Made by a program: the position numbers and the translations under genes. The notes beneath the pieces are model-generated. The model searched no databases, was not told where the DNA came from, and saw only the letters and a program-made list of their open reading frames with translations. Shown here in pieces: positions 52,025 through 61,790 of a stretch of 64,000 bases of DNA (position 1 is the first letter of the stretch; the number at the start of each line of letters is the position of its first letter). The stretch lies in assembly GCF_040892595.1 (NCBI RefSeq), contig NZ_JBFRYB010000001.1:1550001-1614000 (forward strand), written 5' to 3'. The stretch is from Zhongshania sp. R06B22 (GTDB taxonomy: Bacteria; Pseudomonadota; Gammaproteobacteria; Pseudomonadales; Spongiibacteraceae).

Positions 52025-53509
52025 CTACCCAAAAAAGCCGTGTAAATACCACTGGCGCTTCAGGCAGTCTTTGAAAATCCAGCACAGCGCGCCGTTTTGA
52101 TGGCGGGCAATATAGTAATCTCGGGTTTGGCGCTGCTGCCACCACTGGCCATCAAAGCGTTCCGGACCTTGCAATAAATGCAATTCGCCCTGCCAGAATA
52201 AACCCTCGCCGGTTTCGCTAATCGCCTTGGGCGGGTGGCAAAGCCAGTTTGGTCTAAGCAGCGGTTTATATTCGCTTGCTGCTGATGGCGCCGCTGCCAC
52301 CGCTTTTAGTTTGCTGTGGCTGGCGGTATGGGCATCGCGAAGAACCCAGTTCAGCTCTGGGAGGTGGGCGTCTTGCAAATTGAATTGATGACAGCGGTGG
52401 GGGCCTAATCTCAAGCGGAGTTTATCTAATACTTGGGCGGTCTTTTGCTGTTGCTGACTGTTATTGGCGGTCTCGAATAATTGCTCACTTTGCAGCTCGT
52501 TATGAATAAATTGCTCGCAGTGTAGGCTCAGTGTTTCTACCGAGCCTTTTAAGCTGAGTTGCTCTAAGCGCAGCATAACCAGTTCTATCAAACTGCGACG
52601 GTCAAAGTGGTGATGGCTTAGTGCCAAAGACCATGGCTCTTTGCTGCCGTCTAAATAGTGAAACTGCCACTCTAGATCGCGGTTCACACACTGTCGCAAA
52701 CGCAGATAGTGCTCCAGTTCGCTGAGTAGCGCCGAGACCGGAAAGCGTAATTGCTGTTTGCTATGTAGGCCACCGTCAAAATGACGCTGGGCGGTGAAAG
52801 TTTCTGGGGGAATAAACTTGGGCCGAATATCTGCCTGTTCCCCCTCTAGTTTAGCGAGCAGCTTGGCAATGTCTTTACCGAAGCGGCGTTCAAGCGCGGC
52901 GCGGGGCAGGGCCTGAATATTACCCAGGGTGTGTAAGCCCATTTCCTGTAAGGTGCTCAGGGTTTTGGGGGGCAGTGTTAATAAGCTAATGGGCAGCGCG
53001 CTCAGGGCCTTTTGTAATGCGTCTTGATGCAATTGGCCGGCGCCATTTACTAAACTTGCCGGGCTTAGGTTTTGATGGCTGAGTAGCTCAGCCGCCAATG
53101 GCGTAGGGGCAATACCCAGCTTTACGGTAAGTCCACGGCGGCGAAAGGCGCTAATAAATTTACGGTATAGCCGCGCCAAATTGTTAAATAAGCGCAGTGA
53201 GGCGCCCAGCTCCAATAACACCGCATTGGGCGGGCAAAGACAGACGTCTCCGCTAAAGCGATATGCCCAGAGTGCAATATTGTCTAAATGCTGTTGCTCG
53301 CGCTTCAGGTCGCGGGGGCGAAGCTCTAGGGCGCTGCATAAACTGATGGCGGTAGTGACTGACATGCCCGCCGCGACCCCCGCTTGTTGCGCCGCGCCAT
53401 TCACCATCTCGATGGTATTGTTATTTGTTAGTGCCAACATACCCGCTGAGCGGCTTTCGCTGATGGCGTCTAATGGCAGCTCTGGTAGCCTCAGGCACAA
53501 CCACAGCAT
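52025..53509 (-). CDS. imuB: Y-family polymerase-like mutasome protein
   Basis: 494-residue ImuB. It has the palm/finger and HhH regions of Y-family polymerases (RLFNNLARLYRKFISAFRRRGLTVKLGIAPTPLAAELLS; LPISLLTLPPKTLSTLQEMGLHTLGNIQALPR), but the catalytic carboxylates are lost: the first motif reads CLRLPELPLDAI and the second LELGASLRLF. ImuB is therefore an adaptor that links the beta clamp to DnaE2. The imuA stop and imuB start overlap as TAATG; dnaE2 starts five bases after its stop. Confidence 0.93.
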   Translation of the reverse strand: MLWLCLRLPELPLDAISESRSAGMLALTNNNTIEMVNGAAQQAGVAAGMSVTTAISLCSALELRPRDLKREQQHLDNIALWAYRFSGDVCLCPPNAVLLELGASLRLFNNLARLYRKFISAFRRRGLTVKLGIAPTPLAAELLSHQNLSPASLVNGAGQLHQDALQKALSALPISLLTLPPKTLSTLQEMGLHTLGNIQALPRAALERRFGKDIAKLLAKLEGEQADIRPKFIPPETFTAQRHFDGGLHSKQQLRFPVSALLSELEHYLRLRQCVNRDLEWQFHYLDGSKEPWSLALSHHHFDRRSLIELVMLRLEQLSLKGSVETLSLHCEQFIHNELQSEQLFETANNSQQQQKTAQVLDKLRLRLGPHRCHQFNLQDAHLPELNWVLRDAHTASHSKLKAVAAAPSAASEYKPLLRPNWLCHPPKAISETGEGLFWQGELHLLQGPERFDGQWWQQRQTRDYYIARHQNGALCWIFKDCLKRQWYLHGFFG

Positions 53510-54330
53510 TAGTGCGACTGCTCTTTGCTGGCAGTGGTGGAGAGCTTTGTGACATCGTCTTGCTGTGGGGCGGCGAATATAGCGGCCTTGCCGGTTTTGC
53601 TTAAGAGACTAATTTTACGCAGGGCTTGGCGTTGAGGTGGCAGAGCCGGTGTAGTGTTATATACCGGCCAGCTGGCGGCGGCGCTCTGCTGTAAAAACAG
53701 CGCGGGCGGCCGAGCTAATTGCAGCTGCTGTCCGGCATGGCCCCCCTGCTGCTTTATCACATTAATCTGCAGGGCTTGGTTTGCGGCAGCTAACTGTAGC
53801 CGTAGCGGTGCGGGAGATATTTGTTGTGCAAAGACGGAGGGGCGAAAATGGATATGCCAGCATTGCCCTTCCAGCGCGGCAATATGCAGACGTCGCAGCT
53901 GTCGATCATTGAGATCCGCGCCGCTAAACCAGCTCAATACAGCGGCATAGGCGCCACTGCGGAGTAGCTCTTCGGCCGCCCACAGCTGGTCGCTCAAGGT
54001 TTTGGGTCTCACCAGTAACTGCTTATTTACAGCTAGTCCCTGTTCAGCCAAGGCTGGGGTATAAGGTAAAAACGGCGGGTTTAGCCACGCCATGGCTCGA
54101 TCTTCAAGGCGCTCACGCAAGGCGGGCATAAGCAGCCACAACTCGCCAATGCCATAATCACCCAGCAACTCGGTAGAGCCACTGCGCGGCCAGCCACCAA
54201 TGTGTAGGGCCGCATCTAAGGCTCTAAACCCAGTGCAGAGGCGATCACCGACCGCCACCCTAGGGCGGAGTTGCTGGCCTCGCCAGAGCTTGCGCTCATC
54301 GAGTAATTGGTCAAGGGAGTGAGTTTTCAT
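53509..54330 (-). CDS. imuA: RecA-like mutasome accessory protein
   Basis: 273-residue ImuA, a degenerate RecA-fold protein of the SOS mutasome. It begins GDRLCTGFRALDAALHIGGWPRSGSTELLGDYGIGELWLLMP, where the P-loop is degraded, followed by a RecA-like core (AEELLRSGAYAAVLSWFSG) and a polar C-terminal tail. First gene of the operon, with a LexA box centred about 40 bases before its ATG. Confidence 0.92.
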   Translation of the reverse strand: MKTHSLDQLLDERKLWRGQQLRPRVAVGDRLCTGFRALDAALHIGGWPRSGSTELLGDYGIGELWLLMPALRERLEDRAMAWLNPPFLPYTPALAEQGLAVNKQLLVRPKTLSDQLWAAEELLRSGAYAAVLSWFSGADLNDRQLRRLHIAALEGQCWHIHFRPSVFAQQISPAPLRLQLAAANQALQINVIKQQGGHAGQQLQLARPPALFLQQSAAASWPVYNTTPALPPQRQALRKISLLSKTGKAAIFAAPQQDDVTKLSTTASKEQSH

Positions 54331-54362
54331 ATTGCCGCTAAAAATACGTCAGCAGGAGATTG

Positions 54363-54378
54363 CTGTATGTATATACAG
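54363..54378 (-). promoter_or_regulatory. LexA (SOS) box
   Basis: CTGTATGTATATACAG is a complete CTG-N10-CAG LexA site with the alternating AT centre, 33-48 bases before the imuA start. It should place the operon under LexA/RecA damage control. Confidence 0.92.
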
Positions 54379-54571
54379 TATATTAAGTGAGGCAAATGTC
54401 AATGTTGAGATTTGCATTCTCATGGAGTTTGAGCTTGTGGGCTTTGAATAGCGGGGGCTGAGCTCGGCTATAAAATATTACGACGTCGCTGATTTATGCT
54501 AAACAGCTAGATATATCTATTTGTTGTGGCTTGTATATTTTCTTAATGATTCTCATCAGCTTATTTAACCA

Positions 54572-55597
54572 TTATTGGTCTTTCCAAATATTCGGGTTTT
54601 GTCTTATTTCTGCAAACAAGGAGCTTGGAGATTTTCCAAACCAACGTCGGCATGCATGGCTTAGTGAGCTTTGTTCTTTGTATCCGAGTAACGCAGCAAT
54701 CTGCGATAGCTGCATATGATTTTCTTCTAAATAGATAATAAATAGCTCTTTTCTCACATCATCAAGTAAATCATTAAACTTAATTTCTTCCTCTTCAAGT
54801 TTACGTTGCATGGTACGAAGACTAACGGCGTATTTATCCGCGATGATTTTAAGCTTGCAACTTCCGGTGGGGAGTAAAGAGCGAATAGAAGCGCGGACCT
54901 GCTCCTCTAGCGTGGAGTCGCCTCGGGGAGTCATCTGTTCGATGTAATCGGCCAGTACTTCTTTTGTCTTCGGATCATTCATTGCAAGTTTTTTACGTAA
55001 ATCGTCTAGCCGCATATCTAAACTATTAAATTCTTGCCCAAAATAAACAGGACAGCCAAAAAAGCGGCGATAGTGATTTATTGGTAGCAGGGGGCTGTGG
55101 CTGAAGTGAATTGAGTGTGGGCGAGATTGACTTCCCGTCAGTATTTGTAAGTGGCGGGCACCAACCCCAATACCCCATTCCAAAAATTGCCGAGATCGAC
55201 CTGCTCTAGTTTCTTGGAGCTCGTAAATCAGACTGTCGGCATTATTGTTAAGTGGCTGAATTCCTAGTTTTATCGCGGGCAAAAAAACGTGCAGATATTT
55301 GATAATAGCACTTACGGCTTCCTGGCCATTTTCGCAGTGTTTTGCGATCAGGGCGACGGGCCCCAAGGTTCCTGGGCCTATCTCGTATCCTAGGCGAAGG
55401 CCGAAATCAGGAACGCCTAGTTCGTCGGCACAAGCTTCAAGTAGTTTTATAAAGGTGGCGCTGGGTAGCGTTGCGTCTTCATTTTCTAATTGTCGCGGTG
55501 ATATCTGGAATTGCTGCAGTAGAGCGCGTGAATTACCCCCTAATTTATCTACCATCTCTGGTAGACCATGTAATGTCCACGCGCGCATATATCCCAT
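54572..55597 (-). CDS. AraC-family transcriptional regulator, OruR-like
   Basis: 341-residue activator with an N-terminal arabinose-binding-type ligand domain (LLEACADELGVPDFGLRLGYEIGPGTLGPVALIAKHCENGQEAV, about 50-95) and a C-terminal AraC DNA-binding domain with two helix-turn-helices (KLKIIADKYAVSLRTMQRKLEEE; MQLSQIAALLGYKEQSSLSHACRRWFGKSPS). AAGGAG lies six bases before ATG 55597. Its gene diverges from the acyl-CoA/SDR cluster starting at 55939, which it very likely regulates. Confidence 0.88.
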   Translation of the reverse strand: MGYMRAWTLHGLPEMVDKLGGNSRALLQQFQISPRQLENEDATLPSATFIKLLEACADELGVPDFGLRLGYEIGPGTLGPVALIAKHCENGQEAVSAIIKYLHVFLPAIKLGIQPLNNNADSLIYELQETRAGRSRQFLEWGIGVGARHLQILTGSQSRPHSIHFSHSPLLPINHYRRFFGCPVYFGQEFNSLDMRLDDLRKKLAMNDPKTKEVLADYIEQMTPRGDSTLEEQVRASIRSLLPTGSCKLKIIADKYAVSLRTMQRKLEEEEIKFNDLLDDVRKELFIIYLEENHMQLSQIAALLGYKEQSSLSHACRRWFGKSPSSLFAEIRQNPNIWKDQ

Positions 55598-55938
55598 GAG
55601 AGTCTCCTTAATCTAGCGAGTGTCATTTTTTATTGAGCTAGATTTGGCATTGTATAACAAACAGTTGGCGGGCAAAAACAAGTTATTCGCCTGTGAAATC
55701 CATATGGTGTAGTTATGCAGGATATAGCGGCATATGCCATAAATGTGAAAACAATAATGATGCCTGTATGAGGAATATAAGCTGTCCAGTTCCGATAATA
55801 GCGGCTTAAGACTAAGTGACATGATAATGCCAAAAATTATTTATTAATCATGTGCTTAGAGGGAATCACGCCGCGCTTATATCAATACGTTTGGACATAT
55901 AACTAATTTTTTAAAAACCAAAATAAGGAGTAATAATA
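55598..55938. other. Divergent regulatory region of catabolic cluster
   Basis: 341 bases between the AraC gene and the cluster. Two short minus-strand frames inside (about 55613-55833) have no supported ribosome sites and look random. AAGGAG lies before ATG 55939. AraC-type half-sites cannot be assigned without alignment. Confidence 0.45.
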
Positions 55939-57072
55939 ATGGCAAATTTTCCAGTGGTGGTTTACGGCGCTAGCGGTTATACCGGCATGTTAATTATGGA
56001 TTGGTTGATAGACCAGAACATTGGCTTTACAGCCGTTGGCCGCAATGCCGAGCGGATCAAAGAGATGATGGCTGAGCGTGTTGTTCGTCTTGAGTCGGCG
56101 AAATACGAAATTATTGAAGCTGAGCACAATGTAGACAGCTTGGTTAATGCATTTAAGGGCGCGAAAGTCGTTTGTAATACGGTCGGCCCATTTATTAAAT
56201 ACGGGCTTGTGGCTGTTGAGGCCGCATTGAAAGCGGGTTGCCACCACCTCGATACTACTGGCGAGCAGGAATATATCCGCAATGTGCGTGATGAGTTCGG
56301 CGAAAAGTACCGTCAGGCCGGCCTGTTGGTGTCACCGTCATTGTCATATATGTACACGTTTGTAGAAATTGCCGCTGAGCTAGCGTTGGAAACTCATGGT
56401 ATTGATACGCTCGAAACCGTGACTTTGGCACGGGGACCGAGAGGAGTAGGCGCAGGCGTTACCGTAGGCTCTACCGCATCCATTTTTGAAATGTATCGCA
56501 GCCAAGCTTGCTACCTATGGGAAAACGAACTAGTTCCTCACGCGCCAGATGCGTCATTTAATTTCACCTCACCAGATTTTATGGAGCCCGTCTTTGGACT
56601 GCCATGGGGCGGCACATCCCTGCCAATCTATTTTGAAAATGATTCAAGGGTCCGCGCCTGTGTTTCGGGTGTTGGGTTTTACGACAACCCGGTCATGAAA
56701 ATGGTCCATGCCTTAGGTCAAAAATGGGAGGCTGAATACAAAGATCTTCCTGCTGAGCAACAGGACGCTGTTATCAAAGAACTTGTGGACTCTACGACAC
56801 CAGCGATGCCGCCCCGTGAACGCACCACCATTCAGCGCTCGGTTGATTTCGCCATAGGGCGCGGTCAGTTGGCCGCTGTTCGAGCAACGGTACGTGGTGT
56901 TACTCCCTATATTTCAACAGGCGCACTTCAGGTCGCTGGTGTAATGAAGTTGCTGGACAATGACATTAATTGTGTCGGCTTCGCTTCCGGTAGCAAAGCT
57001 TTCGGCCATCGTTACTTGCTGGGTTTCCTTGAGCAGCGTGGTCTCGCTACTGCTACAGTTGAAACGCTATAA
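55939..57072 (+). CDS. Saccharopine dehydrogenase-like NAD(P) protein
   Basis: 377-residue protein with an N-terminal Rossmann motif GASGYTG (10-16) typical of the saccharopine dehydrogenase/trans-acting enoyl reductase superfamily, and downstream blocks NTVGPFIKYGLVAVEAALKAGCHHLDTTGE and RATVRGVTPYISTGAL. Possibly the DUF5938 subgroup (from memory). The substrate is unknown, but the following CoA ligase, SDR and thiolase genes point to redox work on a CoA-bound or lipid intermediate. First gene of the operon; the next starts 18 bases later. Confidence 0.75.
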   Translation: MANFPVVVYGASGYTGMLIMDWLIDQNIGFTAVGRNAERIKEMMAERVVRLESAKYEIIEAEHNVDSLVNAFKGAKVVCNTVGPFIKYGLVAVEAALKAGCHHLDTTGEQEYIRNVRDEFGEKYRQAGLLVSPSLSYMYTFVEIAAELALETHGIDTLETVTLARGPRGVGAGVTVGSTASIFEMYRSQACYLWENELVPHAPDASFNFTSPDFMEPVFGLPWGGTSLPIYFENDSRVRACVSGVGFYDNPVMKMVHALGQKWEAEYKDLPAEQQDAVIKELVDSTTPAMPPRERTTIQRSVDFAIGRGQLAAVRATVRGVTPYISTGALQVAGVMKLLDNDINCVGFASGSKAFGHRYLLGFLEQRGLATATVETL

Positions 57073-57090
57073 GCAGGGAGGGATTTAACG

Positions 57091-58647
57091 ATGGCAATTA
57101 TTGATTTCTTCGATCGAGGCTGGCGGATTAATCCTACGGGTACTGCTTACAGTCAGGGTGATCGCGACTGGAGTTTTAATGAGGTTGGCGATTTGTCTTG
57201 CCAAATCGCCAACGCGCTGTTGGCTACGGGCTTCTCCGCGGGTACCAAAGGCGCAGTATGGGCCGGTAACGATGTGGAGTCCTGGGCGTGTACCTTGGGC
57301 TTGTGGCGCGCCAATATGACCTGGCTGCCGGTGAATGCCCGGAGCTCTGTAGAGGGAAACGCTCAGATTCTCGATAACTTCGACTGCGATATTATTTTCT
57401 TCCAGGAGCAGTTTTTAGAAGAAATCAATTCGGTGCGTGATCAACTCGGCAAGGTCAATTTGTGGATTTGTATTGATGGCAATGTTGAGGGTACAAGCTA
57501 CTTGCAGGCCTGGTGTCAGTCTCAGCCTGTTACTCGTCCCGATGTGCAGGTAGACCTGGACGATGTGGTGATGCTGTCACCTACTGGCGGTACCACCGGG
57601 GCGCCAAAAGGTGTGATGAATACCCACCGCAGTGTCCAGACTTTTGTCGCACATTTCATGATCAGCTGTCGTTATCACGCAGATGAAAAACCGGTAAACC
57701 TAGCGGCCGCACCTATGACCCATACGGCCGGTATTCTGTCTCTGCCCTGCACCGCTCGCGGCGGTGCTGTGGTGGTGTTGGCTAAGCCCGACGGCGGCCC
57801 ACTGCTGGAAGCAATTGTTAAAAAACGGGTGACGGAATTCTTTTTGCCGCCAACGGTGATCTACCGTCTGCTGGATGTGCCGGGTATTGAGAATCTGGAT
57901 TTTTCCTCTCTGCGTTATTTTATGTACGGCGCCGCGCCGATGTCGGTGGAAAAACTGAAAAAAGCCATCGAGGTCTTTGGTCCGGTGATGACCGGTGGTT
58001 ATGGTCAGACTGAAGCGCCGGCGTCAATTGCGTTTCTTCCGCCCGACGAGCACTTTATTGACCAGCGGCTGGCAACTGATGAGCGCCTGTCGTCGGTCGG
58101 TCGGCCTAACCCGCTGGTTCGGGTGGAAATCATGGATGAAAACAATGCCATCCTTCCTGCGGGTGAGAGTGGTGAGATCTGCGTGCGCGGTGACCTGTTG
58201 ATGAAGGGCTATTACAAGGCGCCCGAGAAAACGGCAGAGACTATTGTTGATGGCTGGCTGCACACCGGCGATATCGGCCATATCGATAGTGAGGGCTACC
58301 TGCATATTACTGATCGCAAGAAAGACATGATCATCACCGGTGGTTTTAACGTTTACCCCAGTGATGTTGAACAAGTGCTTTGGAGTCATACGGCCGTGCA
58401 GGACTGTGCGGTAATCGGGGTGCCTGATGCCGATTGGGGAGAAGCGATCAAAGCTGTTGTCGAGTTGAGTGAAGGTGGTCAGGTTAGCAGCGAAGAGTTG
58501 ATCGCACTGTGCAAAGAAAAACTCGGCAGTGTTAAAGCACCGAAAACCGTGGACTTTGTTGAGTCGCTGCCGCGCAGCCCCGTCGGCAAAGTCTTGAAGA
58601 AAGATTTGCGGGAGTTGTATTGGTCCGACGCTGATCGCCGTATTTAG
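57091..58647 (+). CDS. Acyl-CoA synthetase (AMP-forming)
   Basis: 518-residue adenylate-forming CoA ligase. P-loop SPTGGTTGAPKG (163-174), A5 GGYGQTEAP, A7 LHTGDIGHIDSEGYLHITDRKKD and the C-terminal lysine region PRSPVGKVLKKDL are intact. It would activate a carboxylic acid (fatty or cyclic acid) with CoA. It is encoded in a run with SDR and thiolase genes under the divergent AraC regulator. Substrate specificity cannot be assigned. Confidence 0.9.
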   Translation: MAIIDFFDRGWRINPTGTAYSQGDRDWSFNEVGDLSCQIANALLATGFSAGTKGAVWAGNDVESWACTLGLWRANMTWLPVNARSSVEGNAQILDNFDCDIIFFQEQFLEEINSVRDQLGKVNLWICIDGNVEGTSYLQAWCQSQPVTRPDVQVDLDDVVMLSPTGGTTGAPKGVMNTHRSVQTFVAHFMISCRYHADEKPVNLAAAPMTHTAGILSLPCTARGGAVVVLAKPDGGPLLEAIVKKRVTEFFLPPTVIYRLLDVPGIENLDFSSLRYFMYGAAPMSVEKLKKAIEVFGPVMTGGYGQTEAPASIAFLPPDEHFIDQRLATDERLSSVGRPNPLVRVEIMDENNAILPAGESGEICVRGDLLMKGYYKAPEKTAETIVDGWLHTGDIGHIDSEGYLHITDRKKDMIITGGFNVYPSDVEQVLWSHTAVQDCAVIGVPDADWGEAIKAVVELSEGGQVSSEELIALCKEKLGSVKAPKTVDFVESLPRSPVGKVLKKDLRELYWSDADRRI

Positions 58648-58685
58648 AACTCATAGCTACTTAAGACTAAAAATAAGAGGTATTT

Positions 58686-59489
58686 ATGTCGTTATTTTCT
58701 GGAAAAGTCGCAGTGATAACCGGTGCCGGTTCAGGTATTGGTCGCGCACTGGCGCAGCAATTAGCTGCAGACGGTGCGCGCTTGGCATTGTCGGATATCA
58801 GTGAGGAGGCTCTGGCAGAAACCTGTGCCGTTCTGCCCGCTAGCTGTGAACACCGCAGCTATGTGGTGGATGTCTCGTCTAAGGATGCTGTTTATGCACA
58901 CGCTGCAGATGTTGAGCGGGACTTTGGCGCGGCGCATTTTGTGTTTAATAATGCGGGCGCCACCGTGGTGGGCACTATTGAGCACCTCGACATTGATGAA
59001 ATTGAGTGGCAGTTAGGCATTAACCTCTGGGGTGTTATCTACGGCTGCAAAGCCTTTCTGCCTTTAATGCGCCGTCAAGACGAAGGCTGTCTGGTCAATA
59101 TCAGTAGCGTGTTTGGCTTGGTCAGTTTTCCTGCGCAGGGCGCCTACAATATCTCGAAATTTGGGGTGCGCGGTTTGACCGAATGTCTATGGCAGGAGCT
59201 AGCGGGAAGTGGTATTCGCGCGGTTTGTGTTCACCCTGGTGGTATCAAAACCAATATCGAAAAAGCAGGCAGGCGAACTCGTAACGCAGGTCAAGAAGAG
59301 CAAGTTTTTTCCGGTGCGGCCGACGCCATGTTGCGAACCTCTCCTGAAAGTTGTGCAAGGGACATTCTAAACGGTATCCGTCGTGGCAAACGTCGTATCC
59401 TCACTGGTCACTTGTCGAGCACATTATTCTGGTTATCGCGGCTATTGCCCAATCACTACCCTCGCGTGATCGCTTTGCTTTCGCCGTGA
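58686..59489 (+). CDS. Short-chain dehydrogenase/reductase
   Basis: 267-residue classical SDR. TGAGSGIG cofactor loop (12-19), NNAG (88-91), catalytic S140/S141 and YNISK with Y154 and K158. Lack of an acidic residue immediately after the TGxxxGIG helix end is not informative; D37 (ALSDIS) favours NAD. It lies between the ligase and thiolase genes with 38- and 31-base gaps and a GAGG ribosome site before the ATG. Confidence 0.9.
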   Translation: MSLFSGKVAVITGAGSGIGRALAQQLAADGARLALSDISEEALAETCAVLPASCEHRSYVVDVSSKDAVYAHAADVERDFGAAHFVFNNAGATVVGTIEHLDIDEIEWQLGINLWGVIYGCKAFLPLMRRQDEGCLVNISSVFGLVSFPAQGAYNISKFGVRGLTECLWQELAGSGIRAVCVHPGGIKTNIEKAGRRTRNAGQEEQVFSGAADAMLRTSPESCARDILNGIRRGKRRILTGHLSSTLFWLSRLLPNHYPRVIALLSP

Positions 59490-59520
59490 TTGATTTTAAT
59501 CATACCTAAAGGAATAAACC

Positions 59521-60762
59521 ATGAGTGATATATTTATTGCGGGCATCGCGATGACGGTCTTTGGTCGTCATCCGGAACGCAGTCTTGAAGACCTTGCGAA
59601 TGAAGCACTACAAGGCGCGATTAAAGATGCTAACTGCCGTATTGAGGATATTGGCGTTGCATACTATGCGGGTATGACTAACGGGCCATTACAGGGGCAA
59701 ATCTCTATCCCAGGTCAGGTAGTGTTTAGTAAGATCGGTATTGAAAGTATTCCAGTATTCAATATCGAAAATGCCTGTGCCTCGGGTAGCTCGGCGGTCC
59801 ATCTGGCTATACAGAGTTTGCGCGCGGGCAACTGTGACGTGGCTTTGGCTTTAGGCGCTGAGAAAATGAATATTCCGGACAAGGCCAAAGCCATGCAAAT
59901 TTTTGAGGCAGGCTGGGATGTGTCTCGAGCCGAGGAAAACTTTGCCAGCCTGGCGCGTATGGGTGAGGGGGTGGAAATCCCACCAGGCAGTGAATCAGAT
60001 CGGCCCTATAGTCGTTTTATGTCGATTTACGCAGGACTGTGCCGCCAGCATATGAAAACCTTTGGCACTACCCAGCGTCAGATCGCAGCCGTTTGTGCCA
60101 AGAATCACCAGCATTCGGTGCACAACCCTTACTCCCAATTTCGCAAACCCTTTACCATCGAAGAGGTGCTGGCGGCCCCCCCGATCACCTATCCGATCAC
60201 TCTGCCGATGTGCGCACCACTGAGTGATGGCTCGGCCGCCGCGATTCTCTGTACCGAAGAAGGCTTAAAGCGGATTGGTGCGGATCGGTCCCGCTGTATT
60301 CGCGTCGCCGCCAGTGTAATGCGGAGCTTCAGTAATCGCAGTCTTGATGAGTATGATAAAAACGTCGGCCACCTGGCTGCCAAGCAGGCCTACGAGCAAG
60401 CAGGTGTTGGCCCGGAGGACATGGATGTGGCAGAAGTGCACGACGCATCTGCGATGGGTGAAATTATCCAGTCGGAAAATCTCGGCTTTGTAGCATTTGG
60501 TGGTGGCGGGCCGGCGGCCGAACGCGGCGAGTTTACCCTCGGTGGACGTATCCCCATTAATACATCGGGCGGACTGGAGTCAAAGGGGCACCCACTCGGT
60601 GCGACCGGGATCGGTCAGTTGTTTGAGCTTGTTAGTCAGTTGCGCGGTGAGGCAGGGGGGCGTCAGGTAGCAGGTGCACGTCTTGCCATTCAGGAAAATG
60701 GTGGCGGACTGCAGGGTATTGAAGAAGCTGCCGTTGCAATACATATCCTTGCGAAAAAATGA
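59521..60762 (+). CDS. Thiolase, SCP-x type
   Basis: 413-residue thiolase-fold enzyme. Nucleophile C86 in ENACASGSSAVHLA; EVHDASAMGE and SKGHPLGATG supply the two catalytic histidines. The C-terminal QENGGGL replaces the second Cys motif of degradative thiolases, as in SCP-x-type and lipid-transfer thiolases that act on branched or steroid-side-chain 3-oxoacyl-CoA. No SCP2 domain is fused. Last of the four-gene cluster. Confidence 0.88.
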   Translation: MSDIFIAGIAMTVFGRHPERSLEDLANEALQGAIKDANCRIEDIGVAYYAGMTNGPLQGQISIPGQVVFSKIGIESIPVFNIENACASGSSAVHLAIQSLRAGNCDVALALGAEKMNIPDKAKAMQIFEAGWDVSRAEENFASLARMGEGVEIPPGSESDRPYSRFMSIYAGLCRQHMKTFGTTQRQIAAVCAKNHQHSVHNPYSQFRKPFTIEEVLAAPPITYPITLPMCAPLSDGSAAAILCTEEGLKRIGADRSRCIRVAASVMRSFSNRSLDEYDKNVGHLAAKQAYEQAGVGPEDMDVAEVHDASAMGEIIQSENLGFVAFGGGGPAAERGEFTLGGRIPINTSGGLESKGHPLGATGIGQLFELVSQLRGEAGGRQVAGARLAIQENGGGLQGIEEAAVAIHILAKK

Positions 60763-61097
60763 TAGCGCGAAGGTGCTCTTTGGTTGCTTATGTAATATAG
60801 CCCTTGGCCTATTCTGAGCTCTAAGCGCTTAGTTTACTGATACATCGGCATATTTATGTGGTGTGCCTACAATCCGCTATATGTCGATATCGTGTGTCTA
60901 TTGTTTTTGTAGCTTAAACTTAAAATAATAATGTAGAGATAGGTGTGATGGATTATGAAACACGTAACACTGCGTTTATCTACTTAAAGATACGCTTTGG
61001 GGGCATTCGGCCCTAGGGTGATAATGTGCTAATTACATAGAAAGCCGGGTCCGTTTATAGAACACGGTTCTTTATTTACACTGTGAGATAAAAAGAA
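60763..61097. other. Intergenic region, no gene seen
   Basis: 335 AT-rich bases between the thiolase and the small membrane protein. No convincing frame or terminator hairpin with T-run was found. The promoter for the downstream gene is probably here. Confidence 0.4.
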
Positions 61098-61478
61098 ATG
61101 TCAGAATCACAAGCACGACTATTATTTCAGATAAGCGCAATTTTTAACGGGATTGCATGCTTGATACTCTTTGCACCGTTTGGCATTGCGGGGCAACTCG
61201 GCGTCAGACCTATACCCGCTGGTGGCCCTTTTGAATTAATAGCGGTCTCTGCGATAGCCTTATTTGGCTTGGCCTACTTCTGGGTTTCAAAAAATCCTTA
61301 CGGTAACTTACAGCTCGTGAAATTAGGCTTGATAGGTAAAATCGCTGTGGTAGCAATCGTCTATTATAGTGCATTTGTCGGTACTGCTAGTCTTGAATTT
61401 GCAGCATTGGCATCGGGTGATATCGTCTTCTCTGGATTGTTTATTTGGTTTCTTGTTGATGCCAAAAAGCGGGTTTAG
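61098..61478 (+). CDS. Small integral membrane protein, 126 aa
   Basis: 126 residues with four predicted transmembrane helices (about 10-30, 45-65, 76-95, 102-121) and charged ends. I do not recognise a family. It lies after the catabolic cluster and before the MalT-like regulator, on the same strand but 335 bases from the thiolase, so cotranscription is uncertain. Confidence 0.65.
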   Translation: MSESQARLLFQISAIFNGIACLILFAPFGIAGQLGVRPIPAGGPFELIAVSAIALFGLAYFWVSKNPYGNLQLVKLGLIGKIAVVAIVYYSAFVGTASLEFAALASGDIVFSGLFIWFLVDAKKRV

Positions 61479-61790
61479 GTATGTAAGCAGGGCGGTGAGG
61501 GGTTTATTCTAAGATAGCCTAAATTTTGACCTGCTGGGCAAATAATCCTTGGCATCTGCTTCATACAGAACAGATATGGGCGTCTCATCCTATATCTGCT
61601 TTCAAGTCGTTCACCTTTATGGCTAATTGTGTCTTGCTGCAATACTATGGATAAACTAGATGTTCATTTCATCAATCTGCTGAAATGCAAGATATTATAA
61701 GAATATTAGCTATTATTCATAACAGTCACTAAGTGATTTTCGACTGTGCTACACGACCTGAGTGTAGCTAAACTTGGAACCCCAAACGCA
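61479..61790. other. Leader of MalT-like regulator with inverted repeats
   Basis: 312 bases. They contain CAGATAT / ATATCTG (61571-61577, 61592-61598), ATTTCA / TGAAAT near 61663-61683 and GCTACAC / GTGTAGC (61748-61754, 61762-61768), the last 22 bases before the regulator ATG. No coding frame. Confidence 0.45.
61748..61768. promoter_or_regulatory. Inverted repeat before MalT-like regulator
   Basis: Perfect 7-bp arms GCTACAC and GTGTAGC with a 7-base spacer, 22 bases upstream of the start codon. Could be an operator or a leader hairpin over the ribosome-binding region. Confidence 0.4.

Noticed and set aside
55613..55833. Two short minus-strand ORFs upstream of the AraC gene
   Set aside because: Overlapping frames with no ribosome sites and no conserved features; located in the divergent promoter region.
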